64,000 bases of DNA from Adiantum capillus-veneris (GCA_014529385.2 CM043956.1:89916721-89980720); one strand, 5' to 3'. Counted from the first letter of the stretch, positions 11,898 through 24,108 are shown. The notes: a model not told the origin generated them from the sequence alone. Numbers and translations are program-made.

Positions 11898-12780
11898 TGT
11901 TTGCGGGTCGCCGCAACGGACGTCCATAGCATAGCTCTCAAGCATCAACATAAAATTATCGACACAGGGGAAGCGACTCGGATGAGGCATGGAAACTCAC
12001 TAGGGTGTCAATCCTTATGAAGTGAACTCGAAGAGATGCAACTACTAACTCTACAAGAAAATCAAATGCACTAAAGCCAAGTAATATGCCTATGTCCTTC
12101 TACACAGCTCTACAGTCATCACGCCCGTTCACCATGCAAATCATATCGGAATCGCACGAAACTTGAAGGGAAGCTACAGGGGACTATCAGGAACATATCC
12201 TATCACTGTCACAACATTATGAGAAGGTACAACGATCGCGATCGTTCATCCCAAAGTACGCAAAAACACTAAACGATTGATCCTAAAGGGTCGTTTCAGG
12301 GTCCCTAAAGCCTCTCCTAGGGTCAAAACAACATAAAATACTCATATAAACACTCAAAACAACGATTTAAGGCCTAAACGGATGCAGTTGAAACCTTCAC
12401 CGAATCTTGAATGCTTACACTTGAATGGAAGAGCAGAGTAAGAGGAACACAATGCAAGAAAAAAAACTGAATTTGGATTACCGTAGCCACAATGGCGATG
12501 ATTACAAGTTGGAGCCAAGAAGTAGCTCTCTGTACGTATGCAGTAGTCCCAGGGCTTTCTAAAGTGGCCGGTGGCCAACTTCTCATGGACATTTACATAC
12601 ATCACTGGAAAAATTACATCTTTGACTCAGACTTGACATAGACAATTGACATTAGGCTTTTACAGGGTTTGATGTATTAAACATCGGAAAAATAATGTGA
12701 CCACATCAAAACTTTGGCCGGATGACCCAACGGGCGCCTTGGATAGGTGGGGACTTGTATGTTGTTATCACCTCCAAACA
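11898..12780 (-). repeat. E1 3' LTR (883 bp)
   Basis: It is closely similar to 22144-23083 but lacks about 57 bases present near 22798-22855. Ends are TGTTTGG...CGCAAACA on the minus strand. It contains one copy of the GATCGCGATCG palindrome (12228-12245) that is repeated in the E1 leader. Confidence 0.9.
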
Positions 12781-12794
12781 CTCCCCCCTTCCTA
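12781..12794 (-). other. E1 polypurine tract
   Basis: The minus strand reads TAGGAAGGGGGGAG directly against the 3' LTR. It is the expected plus-strand primer. The same CTCCCCCCTTCC run follows the LTR of E3. Confidence 0.85.
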
Positions 12795-14008
12795 GCTCGT
12801 GTCGTCCCTTGACACGACTTTGTGTAGTCTGGTCATAGGGTTGTCTTCAGCTTTGTCTTCAAGGTTGGTCTTCATCTTGGGAAGCCTGTTGTCGTTGATG
12901 ACGTTCCCCCCTTCCTTGAGTGATGCATAGCTGTCATGTTGTTGATACATGATTTGAGTTTTGATTATCGAGGCAACGTTTCTTCTTATTGTGCATTCGC
13001 CTCTTGGTTGCCAATCTTAGCCGCCGTAAAGATGGATGTTGAAGTGTTTGATCATGTAGAACTGATCCTCTTTGTGGCGTGGACTTTATGATGGATATTC
13101 TTTCAAGGTCCACTGCAATTTGAGTTGTTTGCAATAGGTCACCAATTTTGAAGCACTGTGTGAGCTATTTTTGATTGTTGTGGATAGCTCGCTTGCTAAA
13201 TTTCTCATTGCTTGATGTTGTAGGCCATTCTTTGACTTTTCATTGTTGGATGGAGCTTTGTTGTCACCTTTGAAGATAAAAGATGCTCTTGATAAGCATA
13301 TGTGGACCTGCTGTTTTTGCTCCAAGTTGTTGTTGATGGTTTTGGGTAGCCCTTTCCTTATTGTTGATGTAGAAGGAATATATACAAGAAGTCGAGGATG
13401 AGGTCTAGATTAGGGTCTTAAAACCTGGATGACCAAAGGGAAAAACCAATTGGGAAAAAAGTGCCTTTGGCATACACTGTTATTGGAGTTGAGCATTTTG
13501 ACTCAAAGTACTTGTCATGCAAGGTGAGTGCTTGAGAGAAACAAAGGAAGAGTGCCTGATGTAAGTGCCAATTATAGGACACTCTATATGCTTATGAGAA
13601 GTTTTCAAACAAAAGCATGTAGTGTAAAAGATGGAGTTGATGGGTGCTTCAAGGAACAAATGTAGCACATGTGACATCAAAGGACGTCTCAATAGCTTGC
13701 ATGTTTCCAAGAAGGGTTTTCGATGTAGAAGCTCCTCCACTCATTCCTCACTATGCGTAGTGCGTGAGTGTCTTTTGGACTCTCTTCTTCACTTAACCAA
13801 ACTTAAAATACATAGACTTGAACTCTTATGCTCACCTATACCCGCATGAGCGACACAACATAAATATGCTCAACTCCTCCACCTTGAGCAGTACCTAGAA
13901 TAGCTAAGACTCTTAGACCACAGAGAATATTTCTTGAAGCTTTGGGACTAATGCCTTGCTCATTTAGTGGCCCAGCTGCCCGACTCTTGACTTTTATGCC
14001 ATGTATTT
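12795..14008. other. E1 3' non-coding region
   Basis: This lies between the end of the last long frame and the polypurine tract. Only short frames occur and none shows a domain. No reverse transcriptase, RNase H or integrase motif was found on either strand. Confidence 0.55.
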
Positions 14009-14924
14009 TTAATGGCGACTTGAACTTACCTGTTCATGGCCTGAAACCCAATGCCATAAGTTTGTGAGATTAAGGCCTCTATCATTGCTTTGGTCTTTGA
14101 ATGCCACCATTTTGTCGAGTAGGTTGGCATATTTTGGCTCCTCTTGACTTGCTTGTTGTATGTTGATACTTCTTTGTAAAACAAGTCCTTCAGCTCTGAT
14201 ACTGCTTGATGTAGCCTTTTCCTTAATTTCCATGAGAAGCAATTGTCGAGATGTGTGGGTTCTCTGTGATTGAGTTTCCACTAGCAATTTTGGAACCCAT
14301 CTTGTTTTTGGTCCTTGTGTGACCGTCTTTGTCATTTTATCTTCTTCTACAATTTGATGGACACTAGGCTTTGGTATCCAAACCTGATGATTTCCGTTGT
14401 AAAAGCCTTGCTTTTGTAATTGATGACAAGGTATCCATCTATAGATTGCAGCAGCCTTGGTTGTGCTTAGTCTCCATTGGATCTTTGTTGTTGTTGATTG
14501 TCTTTGTTTGGGGTCCTTTGCTACTTGGTTGGTCTTAGTGGCTCTAGGTTGAGCAACTACTTTGGGTAACCATATTTGGGTGTTACCTTCATAGAATCCT
14601 TGTGCTTCAAGTAGCTTAACTGGAATCATCCGCTGCTGCATCTGTTTATGTTGGGTAGCTTCGTTGAAGTTTGACTTTGGTACCCATACTTGTTGTGTTG
14701 CTTTCTTGGAAGGTCTTTTCTTCTGTCCTTTTTTGTTGTTCTTTCGCCTGCTTGAGTTGTTTTTTTTTGGTCCAAACATTAATGTTTCCTTCTAAGTAGC
14801 CTTGAGCAATGATTGACTCATTTGATGCTATCCACCCTGTCACCTTTTGTTGTTGTGGTTGAACCGGTGTTTCATGTATCCAAACTGGGTCTTTGACTTG
14901 GATGTGCTCTTTGGATACCAACAC
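14009..14924 (-). pseudogene. E1 C-terminal protein with QG[FY]xxGNxx[VI]W repeats
   Basis: Two overlapping minus-strand frames (14924-14646 and 14779-14009), one base-shift apart, encode a basic Gln/Lys-rich protein with at least three copies of a unit centred on QGYLEGNINVW, QGFYEGNTQIW and QGFYNGNHQVW. Each is preceded by a Trp/Ile-Pro pair and followed by Pro-Lys. Lone VWVPK and RWVPK fragments suggest more, shorter units. The frame phase of the upstream part matches the protease frame, so this is probably the tail of one polyprotein now broken by a frameshift. I do not recognise the repeat; a nucleic-acid-binding role would be a guess. Confidence 0.6.
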
Positions 14925-15236
14925 TTGGTTGAAATTCTTCGGCTTCTTCTGGATGCTTTTTTGTGATGGAAACTATGGTTGATAGACTCTTTGCTTTGGT
15001 TTCCATTGCATTGTTGATGGTGTGGCTCTTGATGTACAGGCTTCGTAGGAAATTTGATGTGGGCTTGTCGAAGGTAAAGTCGTCTGGCGAGGTTGATATA
15101 CTGAAATGTTTACCTTTGATTTACCTTTTTCCTCGATGGTTGGTGATTTCTTCTCTGCATGGATTTGAGAAGCTTCATGGAGTCTTACCGTTGTTGTTGT
15201 TGAAGCTTTTGATTGTTGTCGAAATAAGATGTTCTT

Positions 15237-16808
15237 CTAGCATTTTGTCAGGACCAGACTCTCTTTGATATGATGGGAGTTGATTATGTGGAAAGTATCC
15301 TTATACTCTCCGGTACTCAATTTGAGTACAGCTTCTGCCACTCCAAAGCTAGGAATCGGCATTTTTAAACTTGTGTAAACTGTTTCTTCTAACTCATTGA
15401 TTGGTGGCTTTCCCATCATGATCCACGTTCCATAAGTCATTAGATTCTTTGTTGCTTCTCGATCTATTGCGGCCGAACATGTAACCTTGAGCCCTATTTG
15501 TCCGCATAAATTGAATTTGATCATTGTAGGAGATAGTCCATCTTCTTCCTTGTCCTTGTTATTCTTTTGATCTTGCGTTTGTTGAAGATTTGTCGTTGAA
15601 CTTGGAAGCTTTTCTCCTTCATCTACTTTCATTTGCACTTTTTCTGGAGTCGACTTCTTTGAAACAGCTTTTGTCGATTCTTCAGGTATGTCAATGATGA
15701 CATATTCTCGTTGTTGCTCTGATTTCTTCATGTGCACTTTGGCATCATGCTCCATGACGTAGCTATCTGTTTCACCTTTTCTGTCTTCACACTCACAAAT
15801 CTCGTTAGCTTCCTTCAACACATTTATCGTAAATACGGGAGTTATATCATACCCTTCCTCATCACAAAATTTGGTTGGAGTTAGCTCATTCACACACACA
15901 TCCAAGGTTGCCAATATTTGAGTCCATACAAATGGCTCAAATAACTCCTCTGGAAAGGGTTCTGGTATGTAAGCTTCATCGTCCATTGATCTTTCTAGGA
16001 TGCAATCCTCCTTCACTGAGCTTCCACACTTCGAAGCACCACACATCCAAAGTTCTTGTTTGGTTTGTAGCCACACAGGTATCTCTTTCCCATTGACTAT
16101 AGAAGAGCCAATTTCTTCTAATGGATTTCTATTCACATCTCTATAGCTATGGTCTTTTCCGCTTATTTTTGTGGTGATCTTTTTATGTCTCAAGTAGATA
16201 TAGTCATAGCCCCAATCTTGAACCATCTTAAGTTGACGCATGAAAGGTCTTCCTAAAATGATATCAAAATTGTTCCCTTTTCATAAATCTACTATTGCAA
16301 ATGTATGTTCGTATTCAATTCCACAAGAAGTCACAATAATTTGCTCTAGGATACCCAGAGATTTTTCCGTGTATCCATCTGCAAGTTGCAGCTTCATTCT
16401 AGTTTTCCTAAGCGCTGGTCTACCCCATTTTTTCCAAATGTCTTTTGTGGCTATGGCTACTGCAGCCCCACTATCAAGTATAGCCAATGTTTTAACTCCT
16501 TTGTATTCCACAGGTAAGGTGGTGTTTCCTTCTTCTCCTTCGTAATATTCCTCCACCTTGTTTATTGGCACATGTTTAGCGTGTGCACTTTCTTGTTGAG
16601 TTTTGTTTGATTGTTCATTTGAGGGTAGATCTTGAAGAGGTATCTTTAATCCCATCTTTCCCAGATGGTTGCCTACTTCATCCAATACATGTGGTCTAAT
16701 CTTAATCAGTTCAGATAGAGTAATGGTGCACTGTATTGGAGCTGACATCAACTCTTGCATACTCTTTGTATCCATCATCTTGGATATGGCTCTCCTCTGA
16801 GATGGCAC
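15237..16808 (-). pseudogene. E1 aspartic protease region
   Basis: A retropepsin is visible: ILDSGAAVAIATKDIW (about 16475) holds the catalytic Asp-Ser-Gly, and FDIILGRPFMRQL (about 16250) is the conserved ILG element near its C-terminal end. A TGA at 16281-16283 interrupts the frame between them. The following 300 codons are in the same phase and end at TAG 15237. They are Glu/Lys-rich, and no reverse transcriptase motif appears where one would follow in a normal gypsy pol. A second segment near 15450 (TCSAAIDREA) resembles a decayed second protease site, which is tentative. Confidence 0.72.
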
Positions 16809-16830
16809 TACTCTAGTCTCTGAGCCTGCC

Positions 16831-18358
16831 TCATGTTCTTCTATGTATGAGGGTCAAGGACTCTGGTTTGCTTTCAATTGAAACTTCCGTCCCTGCATCT
16901 CCATTTAGAGATTGAATGTCTCCTTGATAGACTTCATGCCCTGTATTGACCTCAGTTATGGGTGCAGATTGGAATATCGCACTTCCATCTTTTGCACTTC
17001 TAATTTCTTCCCACAATTCATTTGGCCATAGCTCATCTATCTCTGGGATAGGTGCCATAAATTGTGATCTTGACCTTGCATCATTAGTGGTGCTGGCCAC
17101 TACTTGATCATCTAGTAGTGGTTTCTTGTGCTGCAGTCTTTGCTTGCACATCCTTGTGTGATTCTAGCTCAATGTTTCTTTGAGTTAATGTTTCAACAAC
17201 CTTTTCCTTAGGCATTTCAAATCCAACACTTTTTGGTTTCGTTTCTGGAGGTGGAATTGGTGCTTCAGGCTCCATCATTGCCTGTGCAGTTTTTACCAAT
17301 TCCTTACACATTTTCAACCTCTCAGTCTCTACCTCAGCATGAGGATATTTCATCCCTCGTTGCTCTAGGGTTTGGTTGGGTTTCAATCTAGCCTCATATT
17401 CTTCCAATGCAGCATCTAATGGCTCTAGTACTTTGTCTACCAACACAGATCCTCCGGAAGACGCCTTCCTTGGTTTATTATCGCTCACCACCGCTTTATT
17501 TTCCCGTTCTTGTTTTAACTGCTCCTTTGTCTCTTGTAATTCTATTTGTAGTGCAGTTTGATTTGTAATTGTTTTTGCTTTAATTCTGTCTCTTTTGGCT
17601 TTCCAAGATTTTCTCCCAGTCCTCACTGACACACTAGTTGTCTCCCCTTGTTTGGGTTGTTGATCTTTCTCCTCATTAGCTTGGTCCTCAACATTTTCTT
17701 TTGCTTGGGTTCTCGTCACTACCTTCACAGGAATTTTGGGTTCTGCCTCTGATCCACTTGGAGGAGGTAACACTCCCACATAATTCATTGTTGTTTTTCC
17801 CTGTTTGTTTGGGTGTTTTGGACAATTTGGAACAATGTGTGTAATGGCACACTCCGAACAATATCCAATTATCTCAACACGAGAACAATTCTTGGCCCAA
17901 TGATTACCTCCACACTTGTAGCATGGTCCATCCTGTTGAGTCACTGGTGGCACAATTGATGGTTGTTCTTGCTTAGCTAGAATGGTCTCTGGTCTACACT
18001 CTTGATTGGCTATGAACATCAGAGTGTCCTAATTCAATGAATAGATTTTTCTCATAGGTTCTTGCCCTAGACTAGGTTGTGATACCTCAGCTCTTTGTGA
18101 ATCCCTTGATACAACCCTATTTTGAAATAATGGATGATTTGTTAATGGAATTTGTTTTTCTATTTGATGTCCAAATAGTATCCCCCTCGTGTAGGTTTGA
18201 TTATAGTAGCACTCACTCATCTCATGATTGGTCCATTTTTGCTCAATGGCACACCATTTTATTCGTTGTGCTACTTGCATTGCTAGGTTGTTCATTAATT
18301 GATACATAACCAATTGCCTTGTGTTGGTTTCACTAGATGTTAAAGGAGCATTATCCAT
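16831..18358 (-). pseudogene. gag: E1 gag, nucleocapsid part with two zinc knuckles
   Basis: CYKCGGNHWAKNC and CSECAITHIVPNC (about 17925-17800) are paired CX2CX3HX4C knuckles, one residue shorter than the usual spacing. They are followed by a long charged, coiled-coil-like segment (QETKEQLKQERENK). A TAG at 18029-18031 breaks the frame, and phase changes near 18360-18410 and 17110 separate it from the upstream gag and the downstream protease. Either mutation or a short intron could explain these. Confidence 0.75.
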
Positions 18359-18408
18359 AGTGATCTTTGTATCACCAATTTCCTTGCCATAGGCTTTACA
18401 ATTGTCAA

Positions 18409-19611
18409 CTAGGTATAACGCTTCTCTCGTGACTTGTTCAGATCTTCTTTTTGCTTGAATGCATAGATTTGGGACACTGTGCTATGCTTGATTCCCCTTT
18501 TAGAGAATTCCACAACGAATTCTTGCAACAGTTGTTCAATGTTTGAGAAGGCATTTTTGTCCAACGGTTGGAACCAATTCAATGCTATCCCTTCCAAGGT
18601 TAAGCCAAATCCCTCATATTGTGTATGAAAATAAAATACTTGTTCGGCTCTTAACACTTGTTTGAACAAGGATGCATGTACGTATGGATCCCTTAGCCCA
18701 TCATACTTCTTCTTGACACATTTGGCAAATTGATATGGTCTCATTGGTTCTGGTTCAACCATGTATCTCAACGTGTTGGGGTCTCTCACAAAGACATCCC
18801 TCGTTCCTTCTTCTCGTCTTGGAGAAAATCCTGGTGGAACCCCCTTTAAGACATGTTTTGGAAATGTTGATATATTTGAAAGTCTAATTGGTGGTCTCTT
18901 GGTTCCACTCAATGAGGTAGGAGCTACACTCCCGTGAATAGCTATTTTGGATGTTTGAGGTCCATTTGATTCCATAGTTTCAATGTTAGCTTCTTGCAAA
19001 TCAGTCTCAAAAAACCCCGGTACGCTTACACTCGTTTGAAAGTAGTAAGCATAGATTGGAGTACCCATGCATGTATATCTTTCTAGCTCAATTGGGCTGA
19101 TAAGTTTGTACTCTCGTCCATACTTATCTACCATTAGAACTTGCACTCCCTGGTCATCTGTGTATGTGAAGGCATAGAGGTTCTTGTAGTCTATCAACTC
19201 TTCAATGATGGAATTTAAACATCTATAGAAGTTATTTTGATCCCCAATAGGTAACCGATAAAGGCCATCATAAGTGTAATCCGTTAGAACTCTCGTGGCT
19301 TCATTGGTTTTGATGAACCTCACGTTGGGTTTGTTGATTAGAGGATGCTTCTCCTCTAAGTCTCTAGCAATTTCCACTTTTTCTCTTTCAAACTCCCGCA
19401 TTTAAGTTGATTGGTTTGGCTTCCAGTGAGCTACATGATCACTTGACAAATATCCATGAGGCATGCCTTGAGGTTTGGCTTGATATGATTGATAAGGCTC
19501 ATGGTCTTGTCTCAACCCTCTTGTTATAGGTGTTGCAATATTTCTGGCTGTTTGTGTAGGTGGCATAGCTCTGAGTTGGGTGGGAAACCCTAATGATGGA
19601 TGAGTTGTCAT
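18409..19611 (-). pseudogene. gag: E1 gag, N-terminal and capsid-like part
   Basis: The main frame starts at ATG 19401 (MREFEREKVEIARDLEEKHP) directly after an in-frame TAA at 19402-19404; an in-phase frame extends to 19611. A segment near 18600 (TLEGIALNWFQPLD, then FSNIEQLLQEFVVEF) has the pattern of retrotransposon gag capsid domains. The N-terminal 200 residues show no family I know. It would form the particle that packages element RNA. Confidence 0.7.
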
Positions 19612-22125
19612 GATTAAGCCTCACTCAATACTCTCAAGATGGTCCTTGATAAGAACACCTTGGCTTAGTGCACACAATCCCTTTTTGCCCCTGGTCAAGT
19701 CTCTAAAAAGTCAAGAATTTGTGACTTTTTTGGTCTTTGGACACGGGTTTTGGGGTATCCTAAAAGTTTGGAATTAGGAAACCTAGAAAAATTCAGCTCT
19801 AAAGCCCACAAGCTTTCTTCCTAGCTATAGCTGACTCAATTTGGAGTTGTCTATCAAAAGTTAGAGCACTTTTGGTAAACTGAACTTGAAACAGCACTCA
19901 AAAAAGTTTCAGGATCAGAACACAGGACTTTGTCTTGTATCTTGGCTTCCAGAGGGTATTTTTCGCTCAAACTTGAGATTTGGGATGTACTCAAGTAGGT
20001 CTACAAACTTATGAATTCAGATACCCCCACTGTGTAGAGGTACACCGATCGCGGTCGTTGACCCCATGTCACGGATTTGGAATATTTTTGCACAGTAGCT
20101 AGCCCTTGATGTCTTGATACCAAGTGTCTTTGTATTTTTGAATTTGGAGATGTTTTGACCAATGAAAACCCAAATGCGGTTATTGGCCTGATTGTGTAAC
20201 TGGGACTTTTGACCACTTTCTTTTGATTTTTTGACCTTGCTCCTTTTGGAAAATATGTTGCACTAGATGTCAGCTACCTACTCAAAAAATTTCAGTCCAA
20301 AATGTCACTGGGGTACACCGATCGCAATCGTAGTTCCAACTCCTTTTTGCATGAAATTTTAGGAGTTGATAGATATGGGTATGATTAGTCTATTCCCAAA
20401 CCCACTTTGCATTTGGATCACAAAAACTTGAATTTTCTCAAAATTTTGGTCTGAAGGATCAGTGATCAGTGTTTGCCCTATTTGACAACTGTCTTTTGGT
20501 TTTTTGACCCTGGTTTTTTTTTGAGAAAGTTGTTTGTCTAGATATCAGCTACCTGCTCACCAAGTCTCAACTCAAAATGTCAGTATGGTACACTGATCGC
20601 GATCGTACTTTTGAGCCCAAATTGGATGAAACTTGTGGATATGGTAGACAATGATGTGTACAATCTACTCCCCAAATCTTTTTGAAATTGGACAAGAAAA
20701 AGTCATGTTTTCACCAGATCTTGGTCTGTTGCAGTGGCTTTCTGTCTGTTTGCTATTTTTGGCTGTTTTGGTGTTTTTTTTTTAATTTTGAAAACTCCTG
20801 GTATCTTATATAACCTAGGTGTATGTGTGGGTAAATTCTGGTCAAAATCTGGGACTGAGGTACACCGATCGCGATCGTAGTTTGGGGCCCAAATTGGATG
20901 AAACTTTACCAGCTTGTTCACTAGGCTATTTTAAGATTACCTGCCAAATCTTTTTGAATTTGGACAAGAAAAAGTCAAGAATTTACAGTTTCTTGGTGTG
21001 AAGTGCCTGATTTCCTGAATCTATCAATTTGACTTGATTTTGGTGTTTGTTTTGTGATTTGAAAGCTATCTGGGGTTGTCCTGTGTACAGGCTATCCCTT
21101 TGTATGGTTTCTTCCTAGTTTGATGTGTTTCGATCTTCTGAAAGTCAATTTCTATGCCAATTTAGTAGTTTTTGACTTGGATCTGTATTCAGATGGTTTG
21201 ACAAGTATTTTGAGGTTTCTGACTCTAGGTCCTTTAGACTTTTAAGTTTGTATACACCTGAGGATCCCACAGATGAAATCTGGTCAAAATCTGGCACTTA
21301 GATACACCGATCGCAATCGTAGTTCTGAGCCCTAATTAGACCAAATTTGGCATGCTTGTAGACACTGATGTTTTAAGGCTATCCCCCAAGTCTTTTTGCA
21401 TTTGGATCACCAAAAGTCAAGATTTTACAGTTTCTGGGTCTGTCAGGCTAGTTTTACCCAAGTAGCCTGATTTCCTTGATTTTTGATGTTTTTGGGTGTG
21501 GTGGCTTTAGACAAACTTGTTTAGAATCTTATCAAGAAAGCACATGTCAAATCTTGTCCAATTATGGCACTGAGGTACACCGATCGCGATCATAGTACCT
21601 GGGCCAAATTTGATGAAATTTTGTCTGCTCCCTCTGACAAGTGTTTCCCAGTGTTTGGTGCTACCACTTTGTGATTTGAATCAATTTCAGCTCTGTTTGG
21701 TCAGATTTTCAAAAATTCAGAGTCTTATGGAATTTTTGCCAAAGTTATGGTTTTCTGGTTTCTCGACTTTAACTTTTACCCCAAATTTGACTGGAATGTG
21801 ATTTACTTATCCTACTCCTCAGTACAGAAATGAAAGAACATAAGAAAATGAATCAAACAAAACAAACATGATGAAAAACGGATGATGGATCAGTACTCAA
21901 TCGATACAAAGAAATTTGAAGAGAAACAATGCTTAAAGCAACCTCACTCACAACTCCTTATATCTCTCAAGGGTAGATCTAGCCAGTCCACCGACCCTAG
22001 ACTCCACTAAGCACTAAACCCCTATCTAGATGCTTCACTGAAATGTAAATGGAATGGAAATTATCTTTTGGAACAATAAGAAAACTCTGAATACGCACTC
22101 GGTCACTCATCACCTAAGATTCATT
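19612..22125 (-). other. E1 leader with tandem array
   Basis: About 2.5 kb of non-coding DNA lies between the primer site and gag. Its central part (about 20000-21830) is a tandem array with a 273-bp period, described separately. No ORF of note was found. Confidence 0.7.
20041..21593. repeat. Tandem array, about 273-bp period, each unit with a CGATCGCGATCG-type palindrome
   Basis: The motif TACACCGATCGCGATCGT or a close variant starts at 20041, 20314, 20589, 20861, 21303 and 21576. Successive distances are 273, 275, 272, 442 and 273. Units also share text such as CCAAATCTTTTTGAATTTGG and TTGGACAAGAAAAAGTCA. Further single copies of the palindrome lie in both LTRs (12228 and 22474). The core CGATCGCGATCG is self-complementary. 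The 442 step suggests one unit with an insertion or a partial duplication. Confidence 0.85.
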
Positions 22126-22143
22126 CCTCGAAAACGGTGCCAA
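22126..22143 (-). other. E1 primer binding site
   Basis: The minus strand reads TTGGCACCGTTTTCGAGG directly against the 5' LTR. It resembles the TGGCGCCGTTGCC-type primer sites found in several plant gypsy lineages. It confirms minus-strand orientation. Confidence 0.75.
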
Positions 22144-23083
22144 TGTTTGCGGGTCGCCGCGACGGACATCCATAGCATAGCTCTCAAGCATCAACATAAA
22201 ATTATCGATACAGGGGAAGCGACTCGGATGAGGCATGGAAACTCACTAGGGTGTCAATCCTAATGAAGTGAACTCGAAGAGATGCAACTACTAACTCTAC
22301 AAGCAAATCAAACGCACTAAAGCCAAGTAATCTGCCTATGTCCTTCTACACAACTCTACAGTCATCACGCCCGTTCACCATGCAAATCATATCAGAATCG
22401 CACGAAACTTGAAGGGAAGCTACAGGGGACTATCAGGAACATATCCTATCACTGTCACAGCATTCTAAGAAGGTACAATGATCGCGATCGTTCATCCCAA
22501 AGTACGCAAAAACAGTAAACGATTGATCCTAAAGGATCGTTTCAAGGTCCCTAAAGCCTCTCCTAGGGTCAAAACAACATAAAATACGCATATAAACACT
22601 CAAAATAGTGATTTAATGCCTAAACATATGCGGTTGAAACCTTCACCGAATCTTGAATGCTTACACTTGAATGGAAGAGCAGAGTAAGAGGAACACAATG
22701 CAAGAAACAAAACTGAATTTGGATTACCGTAGCCACAATGGCGATGATTACAAGTTGGAGCCAAGAAGTAGCTCTCTATACGTATGCAGTAGTCCCTTAT
22801 CTTCACAAAAAATAATCTCCCCTTTCCCACTAACCTTAGTGTATTATATACCTAGGGCTTTCTAAAGTGGCTGGCGGCCAACTTCTCATGGACATTTACA
22901 TACATCACTGGAAAAATTACATCTTTGACTCAGACTTGACATAGACAATTGACATTGGGCTTTTACAGGGTTTGATGTATTAAACATCGGGAAAATAATG
23001 TGACCACATCAAAACTTTGGCCGGATGACCCAACGGGGGCCTTGGCTAGGTGGGCACTTGTATGTTGTTATCACCTCCAAACA
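22144..23083 (-). repeat. E1 5' LTR (940 bp)
   Basis: This is the partner of 11898-12780, with the same ends TGTTTGG...CGCAAACA on the minus strand. It retains a segment near 22798-22855 that the other LTR has lost. The many small differences between the two LTRs suggest the insertion is not recent. Confidence 0.9.
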
Positions 23084-23428
23084 TTCAATGAGACGAGTGA
23101 CCACGCATCGGGTTGTGGCCATTCCGAACTCAGTAATGAAGGTTTGTTAACAACAATGATCTTATTGTATCCATCTTTCGAGACAGGCACTACATACGTG
23201 TGTGAGTAGAAGAAGGTTTTGTGTTGTAGCAGAATGAAAGGTGGTTCATTGGGAAACATCATAACACCAATGTCCGCATGAAGAGAGTTGAAGGTTCCTC
23301 TGAGACTTTTGATTGGTTGTCCCTCAACAAAGCCAGATGGGAATATATCTATGACAACACCAAAAAATATCAAGTCAAGAAAAAAAACAAGCGTTTACAA
23401 TCAAAAATGTTTTATGACTTACAATGTA
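23084..23428 (-). pseudogene. Outer copy, gene X: exon 2 part and intron 1
   Basis: The translated minus strand includes FYSHTYVVPVSKDGY and KPSLLSSEWPQPDAW, matching MYSHKYVVPKSSQSY and TPSLQSAKWSTPEHW of the inner copy. The right side holds a splice donor GTAAGT (about 23418) with exon 1 sequence just beyond it, where the inner transposon copy interrupts it at 23429. Taking out E1 leaves a continuous match to the inner copy across 23084 and 11897. Product unknown. Confidence 0.7.
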
Positions 23429-23459
23429 CATTAGGAAAAAAATGGACTCTCCATGGGCC
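23429..23459 (+). repeat. Left terminal inverted repeat of the inner copy
   Basis: It shares about 27 of 31 positions with the reverse complement of 33188-33218. It also matches the outer right end at 44273 in the CAT[TC]AGGAAAAAAATG part and the GGGCC part. Confidence 0.7.
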
Positions 23460-23569
23460 TTGTAAGTATCCCTAATTTCAAGGAAGCCTGCCAAGATTAA
23501 GGGAGACAAAGTCTTTGAATGGGGCTATTTTGGTACGGTCTCCTCCACCTTTGACCCCTAAAAAGGTAG

Positions 23570-23640
23570 GGGGAAGGGGGGGGGGGGTAACCATTTAAAA
23601 AGTAGGGAAGGGGGGGGTAAACCATTTGGAAAGTAGGGGG
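23570..23640. repeat. G-run segment near the left end
   Basis: Two imperfect copies of a G-tract followed by TAAACCATTT occur with AAAGTAGGG between. A complementary-type C-tract lies near the right end at 33027-33041. It may be part of a long, diverged subterminal region. Confidence 0.55.
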
Positions 23641-23981
23641 GTAGGGGGTCTTCTCTCTCTAGCTTTTTGGCCAACTTGTAAGTGGCCTCTTAACTCTCCC
23701 ATGCCACCTAATCAAATCCGTGGGTCAAAGAGGTAAAAAAAATGACTTTTTTCAAAAACTTTCAAAAAAACTCTATTCCCCCCTAAAAAGTACCCCCAAC
23801 ATATATTACATATTAAAAAAAAGATTTTAAAGTTAAATTACTCATAATTCAGTATTTTTTGACTCCCTCCAAAACTTTTAGGAAATTCCCCCCAAAATTG
23901 AAAACTTTCTCTCCTTATCTAAGCTCCTCTCCTACACCCATCCCTGTTGCACCTGCACCTGCGCTGCTGCACCTACACACC

Positions 23982-24108
23982 TATCTCTCCATCCTTCAAG
24001 CTCCATCTCTCCATCCTACAAGGTCTATCTCTCCATCCTTCAAGCTCCATCTTTCCATCCTACAAGCTCTATCTCTCCATCCTTCAAGCTCCATCTCTCC
24101 ATCCTACA
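23982..24108 (+). repeat. 22-bp minisatellite running into the T start codon
   Basis: About six copies of ATCTCTCCATCCTWCAAGCTC lie head to tail and the last merges with the ATG at 24109. It is pyrimidine-rich like many plant leaders. It would be the 5' untranslated region of T. Confidence 0.85.

Larger units (their letters stand above)
11898..23083 (-). mobile_element. LTR element E1 with gag and protease but no reverse transcriptase or integrase seen
   Basis: Two LTRs (11898-12780 and 22144-23083) with TGTTTGCG...CCAAACA ends, a purine tract next to the left LTR and a primer site next to the right LTR define a minus-strand element of 11,186 bp. Flanks TTCAC and TTCAA give a near-perfect target duplication. 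It lies inside gene X of the outer transposon: sequence on both sides matches one continuous stretch of the inner-copy X. The internal 9.4 kb encodes gag, zinc knuckles, protease and a repeat-bearing tail, but I find no polymerase or integrase motif, so it probably depends on another element for replication. Confidence 0.88.
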
